Shown: one piece after another, positions 23,095 to 31,744 of the stretch
Layout of the letters: the number at the start of each line of letters is the position of its first letter
Position numbering within the stretch: the stretch's first letter is position 1
Translations under genes and position numbers: made by a program
Assembly: GCA_025667525.1 (NCBI GenBank)
Contig: CM046875.1
Coordinates: 204,596,271-204,660,270, forward strand
Source: Glebionis coronaria
Taxonomy: Eukaryota > Streptophyta > Magnoliopsida > Asterales > Asteraceae
DNA length: 64,000 nucleotides
Direction of reading: 5' to 3'
The notes under the pieces: model-generated
What the model was told of the DNA's origin: nothing
The model's input: only the letters and a program-made list of their open reading frames with translations
Database searches by the model: none

Positions 23095-24273
23095 TTATTG
23101 TCGAGGATTGGATGAGGTGCAGAGCTGATTGTTTGTTGGTGGAAATCCTCTAGTTGCAACAAGTTTTGACAAGTAGGCTGTGAGATGGTTTAGAACATCA
23201 GCTGGCGTATCATTTGGAGTAAAGACCGATGCTTGGATTGGTGGAAGTTCATTAGAGTAGAAAGCTTGTGCTGGTTGTGCTTCTATTGGAAAATATCCTT
23301 GCTGAGGAGTATAGCCCAATGGAGAAGTGTTGGCTTGTGATGGTGATGTCTGATATGGTGGTTGCTGTTGAAAAGATTGTTGATGAACACTTTGTTGATA
23401 TTCTTGTTGTGGCATCATTGGAGGTTGATAAGATGGTTGTTGTGGTTGCTGATAGATGTGTGGTGGTGGCTGCTGCAAGTATGATGGTTGTTGATAAGTA
23501 TAAGCCATGTTTTGTTGAGAAGCATACATTGCAAGTGGATCATGAACTTGAGGTGTAGACAACCGAGCCTCGATCACATGGCATTCGTGTTGTTGAAGAA
23601 AAGCTTGAAGTTGATCCACATTGGTGTTATGCAAGTCCTTAGCCAATTTAACATCCGTCACGTATTTTTTCCATTCTGGAGGAAGAGTGTTCAAATACTT
23701 GGTGTTCAATTGAAAGGTAGGAATTGCCATGCCATAGATATTGAGCTCATTCAACAATAGGGTAAATCTCAGATAGTAGTCATTGAGAGTCTCCCCTGGC
23801 ACATAGGCAAACTTATCAAAAGTATCATAAAGCTTACACTCTCGTTCTTGTTTAGTTAACGAGGTGCCTTGCATTAGAACCCGAATTCTATCCCATAACT
23901 CTTTGGCAACTTTATGTTTGCTGACGAGTTTGTAGACATATGGAGGAAGGGCTTGGAGAATGATGTTTGTAGCATACTTATCACATTTATCTTGAATCTT
24001 CATATCTCCAGTCAACTAACCCGTTGTGCGAGGACGAGTAGTCGTACCTTCCATCACTGTACCATAATCTAATGGTCCATTGAGCACCGATGCCCAAATT
24101 AGATGTCCATTCTCCTTGTTCAACATATAAAGTTCCATTCGGGAAGCCCATTCCTCATACATAGTCTTCACCAACATTGGTGGACGATTATCCGTACCAG
24201 AGAGGATGGACTTATCCGTAAGAGATGTGTACTCCATTTCAATAAGTGAAGATTTACAAAGTTGATCGATCAA
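23095..24273 (-). pseudogene. CopA gag core
   Basis: The start is the ATG at 24273. The sequence reads RPPMLVKTMYEEWASRMELY and LIWASVLNGPLDYG. After one TAG near 24015 it continues in the same frame with DKCDKYATNIILQALPPYVY, KELWDRIRVLMQGTSLT, GETLNDYYLRFTLLLNEL and NTLPPEWKKYVTDVKLAKDL. This is the UBN2-type Copia gag. A Gln/Pro/Tyr-rich segment (YQQPQQPSYQPP) ends it. The TAG fits a CAG codon mutated by C to T. Confidence 0.88.
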
Positions 24274-24449
24274 TGAAAGAAAGTAAATGTGTTTGCTGTT
24301 GTGTGTAGAAACCGAGAAATAATGTTAAAATCCCCTAAATTATGTTCTCAATAAACCAAAAATTCCAAGATGAAATTGCACACGAGTTAAAAATTTTCAA
24401 AAACACGTTTTTGAAAAATCTTGGAATACTTGTTCCTATCGCAATGCCT

Positions 24450-24780
24450 AAAGGTAATGCTGTCGCAATGTCCAATCGCAATGTCCAATTGCAATGTCCA
24501 ATCGCAATGTCCAATCGCAATGTCCAATCGCAATGTCCAATCGCAATGTCCAATCACAATGTCCAATCGCAATGTCCAATCGCAATACCCATGTCGCAAT
24601 ACCCCTGTCGCAATGCCCTGTCGCAATACCTGTCGCAATGCCCTGTCGCAATACCTGTCGCAATACCCCTGTCGCAATACCCCTGTCGCAATACCTGTCG
24701 CAATGTGGATCGCAATAATAGAAAACACACAAATCGCAATCCCCAATCGCAATGTGAATCGCAATGTCTAAACCCTAGAT
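24450..24780. repeat. Minisatellite with TCGCAAT core in the CopA leader
   Basis: At least 20 tandem units of 12-14 bp. The first part is regular (13-bp unit CAATGTCCAATCG) and the second part alternates CAATACCCCTGTCG, CAATGCCCTGTCG and CAATACCTGTCG. The array lies between the PBS and the gag start, so in minus sense it is in the 5' untranslated leader. Lack of stop codons in the unit produces several overlapping chance frames on both strands. Confidence 0.9.
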
Positions 24781-25070
24781 ATTGCGATGGGTAGGCTGTC
24801 GCAAAGGTACAAACAGTGCACGATTTTTTCCACTTTTCTCGGACAAAACACACCAAATTTGTGATTTAAGCCAAAAATTGATCCAAACACCCAAAAATTT
24901 TGTGTTTTTACCCAAAGTAACAATACCAAATCACTACCACAACTATGTAGATGATTTGTATCAAGATCAAACCATAAAAAAACACAAAAATTTTTTTGGT
25001 ACTTTTGAAATCGGATCAAAATAGCCGTGTAAATCAAGAACACAAACACAAAAACCAAGCAATCATCCCA

Positions 25071-25085
25071 TGGCTCTTGATACCA
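25071..25085 (-). promoter_or_regulatory. CopA primer binding site (initiator Met tRNA)
   Basis: The minus strand reads TGGTATCAAGAGCCA, 2 nt after the 5' LTR, close to the standard TGGTATCAGAGC complement of initiator tRNA-Met with one extra A. The 24781-25070 leader is AT-rich and otherwise unremarkable. Confidence 0.85.
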
Positions 25086-25087
25086 TT

Positions 25088-25408
25088 TGTGGAAATGTAA
25101 ATCTTGCTTATGTTTTTAGAGAGAGAAAGAGATAGAGAGATGGTGGATTACACACAATTCTAGAGAGAGAAACAAGAGTGAACTATGTGAAAAAATGAAT
25201 TACCACACACCCTCTCCATCTAAGGAGAGGGTTTATATACCCAAGCCTTGTAATGGGCTTGGGCTTACATGTTTGGGCTGGCCTACACAAGTTGTAGGCT
25301 AGGCTTGGACTTGTTTGTTAAATAACGATGTCTAGACTACGAGCTACTACTTAGTATATTGTCGGAGTGACCGAATCTTCCTAAATACGTAAAAACGTAT
25401 TTCTAACA
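25088..25408 (-). repeat. CopA 5' LTR
   Basis: 321 bp, partner of 3880-4200. The minus-strand TATA is at 25231-25240. The 8-bp inverted repeat (CCCTCTCC at 25210-25217, GGAGAGGG at 25224-25231) starts almost at the TATA. Two TGGGCT motifs at 25254-25265 sit just upstream of it. Confidence 0.93.
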
Positions 25409-25413
25409 CCTCA

Positions 25414-26231
25414 CGATAGTAAGGGTCATCGTAGTATCCCTCATCATCCGATAGTGGTGGAGGAGTATATCTAGGTCGGCGACGCTTGGGGGGATGGTCA
25501 TCTGAATTCGACCCCGAAGGGCTGGGAGGAGGGGGTGGTGCCCCAATTCTCGGCTGAGGACCACTTTTATGAGAAGAGCTTGGAGCCTTCTTCCCACTAT
25601 TCACCCTATCCCACACGCTCGTGCGGCGATTGTTCCTGGCTAATTCCAACACCGGTCGTTCGGCAGAGCCGTCAGACTTATCTCCTTCCTCACGAGATTG
25701 TAGTAATTCCTGCATAACGCGATCCCCTATACGTTCGAACACATTCCGAGGTTGAGGGTTTTCGTCAAAGAGGTTTCGTTCCTGCGGACGAGCCCTCCTC
25801 TTCTTTTGAGTCTGAGGAGAAGTGTCGGACGCAGTCCTGCCAAAGTTGAGCCTAGATTGGAGGTTCCTACTTAGGTTTAACCTTGACGCGATACCCAAGA
25901 CGATCCTCTCAAAGTTCTACGTGAGAACACGAGCGAGGTCTTCGTCACTAAGTGGTTCCACTTCTACTTCTTCCTCGATTGATGGCCTGTGTGGCTCCTT
26001 GTTATGGGCATTAGACGCAATTTCTGGATCAGGGTTGTCCATGGTCATGGTTGGTGGTGGGGTATTAGCGGACGTGCATGTCCCCCCCAAAGACTGAAAA
26101 ACGTTTCGGCTATTCGGTCCGCCTGTCTGGCTGCCAGGGGACTGGGTGGGGATGATTATCCCATCCCCTGTGGACTTCCGATTCACCGGATTCGTGTTCC
26201 TGGGATTCCCTTGCGGATGTTCCTTTGTCAT
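25414..26231 (-). pseudogene. TatB gag, N-terminal half
   Basis: The ATG at 26231 opens MTKEHPQGNPRNTNPVN. A stop after LARVLT near 25917 is followed by RLNFGRTASDTSPQTQ, PQPRNVFERIGDRVMQELLQ and SGPQPRIGAPPPPPSPSG. CopA cuts it at 25413, and the downstream half resumes at 3874. The gene starts only about 60 bp from the LTR, so the leader is short. Confidence 0.8.
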
Positions 26232-26271
26232 TGAAAGAGATCGAGATGAAATTTGTTCTAGCTTAGTGTTT

Positions 26272-26291
26272 GGGTCCCACGGATGGCGCCA
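26272..26291 (-). promoter_or_regulatory. TatB primer binding site
   Basis: The minus strand reads TGGCGCCATCCGTGGGACCC, 3 nt after the LTR end. It shares the TGGCGCC start with the AthM site, but the remaining bases differ. I cannot name the tRNA with certainty. Confidence 0.75.
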
Positions 26292-26294
26292 ACT

Positions 26295-26877
26295 TGTTGA
26301 TACAAAAGTTGGATGATCCTTGCTAGACCCGAATTAGGCTTAATTCGGGTAGGCTGGGATCCGACTATTGCACCAAGTGAATAGTCTTGCTGAGATCCTA
26401 CACACTAAAGCAACACGCTTTAAGCTTACCGTAGGAATGTATCCCACGATTAGACTCCAGGGTGAGAGTAAGTAATCGGTTAGGGTTAAGAATCGGATGT
26501 GAGATGAGAGTATGGAGAATGTAATACCTTTGTGCAACCCTTGGGGGTTCCTTATATAGGCAGTGAAACCCTAATGGGCTCACTGTTTACCTCGGCCCCA
26601 AGTATAGGATAACTACCATAATTAGCTTGATTGTTATCTTCTAATTATAGTTAGTGTATATCTTATACATTAGGGTGAATCCCAACCCTAATAAGATTGT
26701 GATTCTGTCTAACCCTGTCCCGGCTGTACTGCGTCGTGGGCCGTACACACTTTCTGCGGCCACTGTTCATTCAAGCCTGTAAGCTTAACTGATTAGCCCA
26801 ACCCATTCATGATGGGACAGATACGGGTAGTACCCATGGGTCGGTTCCATGACCCGGTTGGGGACTATACATCATCA
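26295..26877 (-). repeat. TatB 5' LTR
   Basis: 583 bp. In minus sense it begins TGATGATGTATAG and ends TATCAACA just before the PBS. The outer boundary is set by where CopZ RNase H sequence resumes (GCAAGATATCCG) and by the TG start, and could be off by 3 bases because CATCATCA is repeated. The TATA box is at 26552-26560 (minus CCTATATAA). Immediately upstream of it are a telo-box (AAACCCTAA, 26566-26574) and an abutting TGGGCT (26575-26580). Confidence 0.85.
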
Positions 26878-26882
26878 TGCAA

Positions 26883-27461
26883 GATATCCGGCCGATCCTA
26901 AAGAATCACATCTTACTGCTGTTAAATGAATCTTCAGGTACCTAAAGGGTACTCCTTCACTAGGTCTATAGTATCCTCGTTGCTCTGGCTTTGATCTTAA
27001 AGGATACCCAAACTCGGACTATGCTGGCTGCAATATGGATAGAAAAGTACCCAGGTGCATGTCAATTCCTAGGTGGCAAGCTAGTATGTTGGAGTGCAAA
27101 GAAACAGCAGTTAGTCGCAATGTCCTCTTCTAAGGCTGAGTATGTGGCAGCTGCTGGTTGTTGTGCAAACATTCTTTGGATGAAGAGTCAACTCAGGGAC
27201 TACAATGTGGAATACAAAGTAGTCCCCATCTTCTGTGACAAAACCAGTGCGATTGCCATTTCAAATAATCCAGTCCTACACTCAAGGACTAAACACATTG
27301 ACATATGATATCACTTCCTTAGGGATTACATCTTAAAAGGAGATATTGAATTACATTTCATCCCCACTGAGTATCTGCTAGCTGATATATTCACTAAACC
27401 TTTAGATGAACCAACGTTCACTAGACTGAAAGCTAAACTTGGTATGTTGAATATTGATTAA
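26883..27461 (+). pseudogene. CopZ: Copia RNase H remnant
   Basis: The plus strand, with stops and two frameshifts, reads ARYPADPKESHLTAVK, then [10 protein letters not shown], then QFLGGKLVCWSAKKQQLVAM, SSSKAEYVAAAGCCANI, FCDKTSAIAISNNPVLHSR, TKHIDI, DIELHFIPTEYLLADIFTKP and a terminal GMLNID at 27461. This is the C-terminal half of Copia RNase H. The upstream part was separated by TatB and is not in the window. It is the oldest layer here, since both neighbours are inserted in it. Confidence 0.9.
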
Positions 27462-28278
27462 TCAGGCTCCCTGATGACAACGCATTCAGTATAATGTATA
27501 TTCTTGATCCTCTCCCTGAGTAAATATCTCTTACTGTCTCTCCTTTGACACTGAGGTACATTAAATGATGTAACTAAATGCTCTAAGGATTTAGTTACTT
27601 AATGTCCTAGGTTGGTGAGTCATAATATTAAATAAGGAACATACATTCCTTCAATAAATTGTCATAAACCAGTTAAAAGGTCATCAAATGTCAAGTATCC
27701 CCCTAAGCATTAAATGCTTGCCCTCTTTCAAGCAAAATACGTTGTAAAAAACTTCCTTTTAAATGCATGTGACCCACGTCATCTCTGCAAAAGCATTATC
27801 TCTGTCGTAACAGAACAGTTGCCAAGAAAATAATGGGACCACTTGTACATTTTCATTCAATGCGGATGTAAAAAGAAATTATAACAAATAAAATCTCTTT
27901 CACATCCGAGCCTATAAATACCCTACAATCAAAACAAACACACACACACAAAGACTTTAGCAATCTTACTCTACCAAATTTTTCTCTCAAAGAAAAGTGT
28001 GTGTGTTCAAACGGTGTTTCCAGAGAAATTTTCTTATAAAAGGTAATCACATTGATCACTTGTTTTATTGTTATATAGCACAAACAATCAAAGTTACTTG
28101 GTGTTTTTAACTCTTGATCCTCTTCACAAGGAAAAAGTTTGCATTAAGTCACTTGGTGAACCTTTGTAGTATTATAACAAGAAACAAGTCTTGATTTGTT
28201 TTCCACACAGTGACATTGTCCTTTTCTTTAAAGTTTCAAAAAAATAACTTAACTGGCACTATCCAAATCTATAACATA
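27462..28278 (+). other. CopZ post-pol spacer with promoter-like sequence
   Basis: 817 bp between the pol stop and the next ORF remnant, with no coding signal. It contains a TATA-like CCTATAAATA at 27911-27920 followed by a CA-repeat (27939-27950) and a pyrimidine-rich stretch. This resembles a plant promoter and leader. It could be an LTR whose boundaries I cannot place, or an internal promoter for the ORF that follows. I see no PBS after it. Confidence 0.45.
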
Positions 28279-28671
28279 TGCCCCTCAGGCTGAGCATCTC
28301 ATCAGTGAGGATGTCCATTTTGCAGGAAACAACTATGAGGGAAATTTCAATTACCCTAGTAGTGGATCAGCCTACAAACAATTTGTAAATTTTTGAAAAA
28401 CTGTGATTGGGCTGATGCTTTTACTAAAACCCCCTCAATATTTTACCATGACTATCTTAGGGAGTTCTGGTATACGGCTGTGGTTGTAACCCTCACTACC
28501 TAAGGGCCTGAAGGTTCTCAAGGGTCTAAGACCAAGTCACATAAGAATTGTGTCATTGCATTAGCTGTGAACAATGGGAAGACGCAATTGATTTTAGACT
28601 TTAAAACTTTTTGTCAAACCAGTGGACTCGATTATAACAATGGAAAGTATGTTGCACATCCTGACATCGTG
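28279..28671 (+). pseudogene. CopZ: conserved ORF downstream of Copia pol, truncated
   Basis: After a frameshift near 28395 the plus strand reads NCDWADAFTKTPSIFY, HDYLREFWYTAVV, then LAVNNGKTQLILDFKTFCQT and SGLDYNNGKYVAHPDIV. The insertion of ChrC at 28672 cuts it. I recall this family from Asteraceae genomes next to Copia pol genes, usually under generic retrotransposon names. Its function is unknown to me. A TAA after TLTT interrupts it. Confidence 0.6.
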
Positions 28672-29803
28672 TGACACCCCGGGTAGGGTCAAAATATGCG
28701 GAAAATATCCCCGATGACGTCACAAGGGTGGATCGATAGCATATAGTCCATAGAGCATAAGATAAAGATTATTTAAATCAGATTACATATTTGATAACGA
28801 ATAAATTAAAAAATTTCTTAAACACGACAGAAGTTGATTGTTTATGTTTCCCAGATAGAACCTCGGACGAGTCCTACAATGCAGATTACTAAGATGCTGG
28901 AGACCATGCACACACCACGTACTAATTTCATATTCCTGTGCAAAACATACTAACGGGGTCAACATAAAGTTGGTGAATTCACATATTTTAACAGTTAATT
29001 AGTTTGGACATACAATAATCATAGAAGTAAAAATGCACAACGCATTCTTACTAAAATGTAAATAACATTTGTTTATTATTAGAAACTGAAGCTTAACCCC
29101 ATAGTCCTCAACAGATGAGGACGTAGTGTCTTACAAAAAGACACCCATTCCAGTTCCAACATGGTATACGTCTGTTGTCCCGGCCAAGGCACAGTGAGCA
29201 TGACTCACCCAGACGGGGATGGTCAATCTCTAATATATCTATTTATAACATTCGGGCAATTTACAACAATTTAACAGTTTCAATAGTAAGCAATCATAAT
29301 CCAGTTTATACAATCCAATTATGTCCAATATTATTTTGCATATTTTCTTTCCCAAAAAGGGAAAGTTTTATCAAAGTTTATATGGGGCTGTAAACTCACC
29401 TGGGAGTAGGCAATTTCTTGATTAACACGGGTATCCAATTAAAGCTCACACCAAAGTTATGCCTAATCAGATAGTACAGTCTTAATAGATAGTACAAAGA
29501 ACATATATGTATGCTTATACGGATTTTATTCGGTTCATTCATACTATGGTATTTATCTAAATAACCGTAGTTCAAGTAGCATCAATATTCATTCAGACTT
29601 ATTTATATAAGTTTCATTTCTAAGTTCACATAAAATGCTTAACTATTAATATTAGTTAGCATACATGTATTTATAGTAATAATATAAATTTAAGAATTTA
29701 TACCTTAATTCTTATGGTCTAAGTATTTTAATTATGTTTTATTATAATTAAAATAGGTTTTAGGGTTAGGGCTTGGAAATGTTTCGGAATATGGTAAAAC
29801 TAG
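28672..29803 (-). repeat. ChrC 3' LTR, inner (U5-side) part
   Basis: Begins TGACACCCCGGGTAGG and matches 62458 onward closely. Near 29680 it lacks a segment of about 365 bp that is present in the right LTR (63466-63840). A telomere-like TTAGGGTTAGGG is at 29761-29771. AthE follows, with ACTAG duplicated. Confidence 0.9.
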
Positions 29804-31512
29804 TGATAGGTGTGTAAATACCCATCCTTTTTACCACTTAATTACAATAATAACCGAGACAAAACGTGTATTTTATGTCATTTATGTCGGAATTATGCGT
29901 GGTTTGTGTTTTTGTTGTGATTTAGGACGAAAAGGTGAAAAGTGGAGAAAACACGGGCATTCACGGGCTTTTATCGAAGAAAAAGACGAAAGACAAAGTC
30001 GAAAGATCAAGAGTGCGAAAAGAACGGAAGTCCAAGACCAACTCTGAAGATTTATCGAAGAAAAAGTCAAAAGACGGAAGTTTACTAAAAGCCGAAGAAC
30101 TCAAGTCTAATTTATTGAAGAATTACAAGACGAGTTCAAAGAAATCCCGAGACAAAGTAATTAAAGTCCAAGATTAACAAAAGATTAAGAAGACAAGGAC
30201 TTAAGTGTGCAATTAAGGAAAAGAAGAAAGAGGGAGGAAGCTTCCTAAGCTCCTCCCTAATCTCCCTATATATATTAGATTTCCCTTCATTTTGTAGTTA
30301 TTGGTGGCTTGACAACCCATTCTTCCACCATTTTCATACCTTGTTATTTAATTTCTTGCACTTTAATTACTTGTTATGCACCTTTAATTCATTTATTTTC
30401 CAAGTGAGTTTTATTTTATTGTTCTTGAATCTTCACTTTATTGTTAATCTCCTTCTACCTTTCTTGTTTGATTTGTTCTTCATCTTTATTGTTCATGTTC
30501 TCGAGTTTTATAGTGTTGATTAAGTGGGTTTTGATCATTTTGGTTATGATTGTTAGTTTTGTTGTTTTGTTTTGATTGGTTATTGTTAGTAGATCATTTG
30601 TGGTTGTTTTGGTTTAATCTTTTGGTTAATCTTGATTAGTTTTGGTTAAATTCGTCCTTGTTTTCATCTTACTGTTCTTCATTCTATGCTTACTGTTTTT
30701 TTCCCCAGATTCCGGATCAACTGCTTTCTTAGCTCTTCATGCGGAATATTTGATTATTCCGGATGAAGGTATTTCATTCGGAATATTTAGTTATTCCGGA
30801 TCAGAGTCTTTATACGGAATATTTGATTATTCCGGATCAAGGTATTTCATTCGGTATATTTGGTTATTCCGGATCAAGCTCTTCGTTCGGAATATTTAGT
30901 TATTCCGGATCAGAGTCTTTATTCGGAATATCTTTTATTCCGGATCAAATCACTTCATTCGGAATACTTTGTATTCCGGATCAAGTCTTCTATTCGGAAT
31001 ACTTGATTATTCCGGATCAAGTGTTTCATTCGGAATGTTCAAATATTCCGGATCACTCTTTTATTCCGCATCAACCATTTTTCCCTTTTTATTCCGGATC
31101 AAGCCTTATTCCGGATGAGCTGTTTATTCCGGATAAGCAATTATTCTGGATGAAGGCTTTATTCCGAATGAGTTTTTCAGTTTTTAGTTTTAAGCTTTAT
31201 TTTTCCCACCTTTTTCCTTATTTGCATTTTTACTTGCTTTCCCTTTTAGTTTAAGTTTAAGTTTGAGTTATTTACCTTTATTGCTTTTAATTTCTCGTTA
31301 TTTACTTTCCGTCAAGTTTTTATCTTTCATTGTTTCTTTTTACCGTCTTTATTTTATTCTTATTTGTTTCATGTCTTTATTTTTCATTAGTTTTAGACAA
31401 CGACCCTTCCCTTTTTATTCCACCAAGAACAACTAATCTCGCACATTTAACCGTGATCAATTCGAAGAGATTCCGAGAAACGAACTTTTCAGCCTGAAAA
31501 ATCCGCATATTA
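29804..31512 (+). repeat. AthE 5' LTR
   Basis: 1,709 bp beginning TGATAGGTGTGTAAA and ending ATATTA. The TATA box TATATATA is at 30267-30274. The GA-rich stretch at 29935-30177 gives an 80-codon Lys/Ser-rich frame, but it starts at GTG, not ATG. The motif array at 30708-31171 lies downstream of the TATA. Confidence 0.93.
30708..31171 (+). repeat. TTCCGGAT/TTCGGAAT motif array in the AthE LTR
   Basis: About 460 bp in which ATTCCGGATCAAG-like and CATTCGGAATA-like words alternate every 15-30 bp. The same array is in the other LTR (46543-47027), where one extra unit (about 20 bp) is present near 46985. The AthM LTRs have an equivalent array built on GGTTCGGAAC. Located 3' of the TATA box, so it probably lies in the transcribed leader. 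Confidence 0.85.
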
Positions 31513-31515
31513 AAA

Positions 31516-31535
31516 TGGCACCGCTGCCGGCTCTT
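31516..31535 (+). promoter_or_regulatory. AthE primer binding site
   Basis: TGGCACCGCTGCCGGCTCTT lies 3 nt after the 5' LTR. It differs from the AthM site at one base (A for G at position 5). The 31536-31717 leader is AT-rich and otherwise unremarkable. Confidence 0.8.
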
Positions 31536-31717
31536 TTCGTGAGGATTAACGGTTTTTTGTGAGAGACGCGTTGGCTTTTGGGATCCGTTCACTTGTGAAC
31601 TTAATTTTTTGTATCAAAAATTTTCAAAAATCCAAAAACATTTGAAAAATCATAAAAAGAATTTCTTTTTCAAAGTTTTGCACCAAAAATATTCTGCTTG
31701 CTTATCTATTTTTCTTT

Positions 31718-31744
31718 ATGGATTCTTATGTCCATTGTGTCGGG
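31718..31744 (+). pseudogene. AthE ORF, first nine codons, split off by ChrD
   Basis: The ATG at 31718 opens MDSYVHCVG, which ends exactly at the ChrD insertion point. The rest of the frame resumes at 41981 with CGRRLYGND, in phase once the 5-bp target duplication is taken into account. The split falls inside a C-x2-C pair (Cys7 and the first residue of the second part), so the element encoded an intact zinc-type pair before ChrD arrived. Confidence 0.8.

Larger units (their letters stand above)
3880..25408 (-). mobile_element. CopA: very long Ty1/Copia retrotransposon, interrupted by AthM
   Basis: Both LTRs are complete (3880-4200 and 25088-25408, 321 bp each, TG...CA) and are flanked by the identical 5-bp duplication CCTCA at 3875-3879 and 25409-25413. 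On the minus strand the order is 5' LTR, initiator-Met PBS, gag, CCHC knuckle, long coiled coil, Cys/His segment, protease, integrase, RT, RNase H, then a 2.9-kb non-coding tail and PPT. Integrase before RT defines Copia. Without AthM the element is about 12.3 kb, very long for Copia. By eye I count 7 mismatches between the two LTRs (about 2%), so insertion was fairly recent. The polyprotein has several in-frame stops and a few frameshifts. Confidence 0.95.
1..26877 (-). mobile_element. TatB: Ty3/Gypsy Tat-lineage LTR retrotransposon, 3' end outside the window
   Basis: Read on the minus strand, the order is 5' LTR (26295-26877), PBS, gag, protease, RT, RNase H, additional RNase H, integrase start, then the window edge. 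The extra RNase H between pol RNase H and integrase is the hallmark of the Tat/Ogre/Retand branch (family knowledge). Gag is interrupted by CopA between 3879 and 25409, with the 5-bp duplication CCTCA on both sides. TatB sits in the RNase H of an older Copia (CopZ). The 5 bases after the LTR, TGCAA, are the expected target duplication, but its partner is outside the window. Frameshifts and stops in all domains make it non-functional. The 3' LTR and most of the integrase are not visible. Confidence 0.9.

Noticed and set aside
24450..24780. Possible CRISPR-like array
   Set aside because: Contiguous short units with no unique spacers, in a plant retrotransposon leader.
24335..24856. Several overlapping frames on both strands
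   Set aside because: Products of a stop-free 12-14 bp minisatellite.
29761..29771. Interstitial telomere repeat
   Set aside because: Only about two TTAGGG-type units (TTAGGGTTAGGG), part of the ChrC LTR and present in both copies.
29935..30177. 80-codon Lys/Ser-rich frame repeated in the AthE and AthM LTRs
   Set aside because: It starts at GTG with an upstream in-frame stop and no ATG. One of four copies has a stop. The GA-rich composition alone keeps the frame open.
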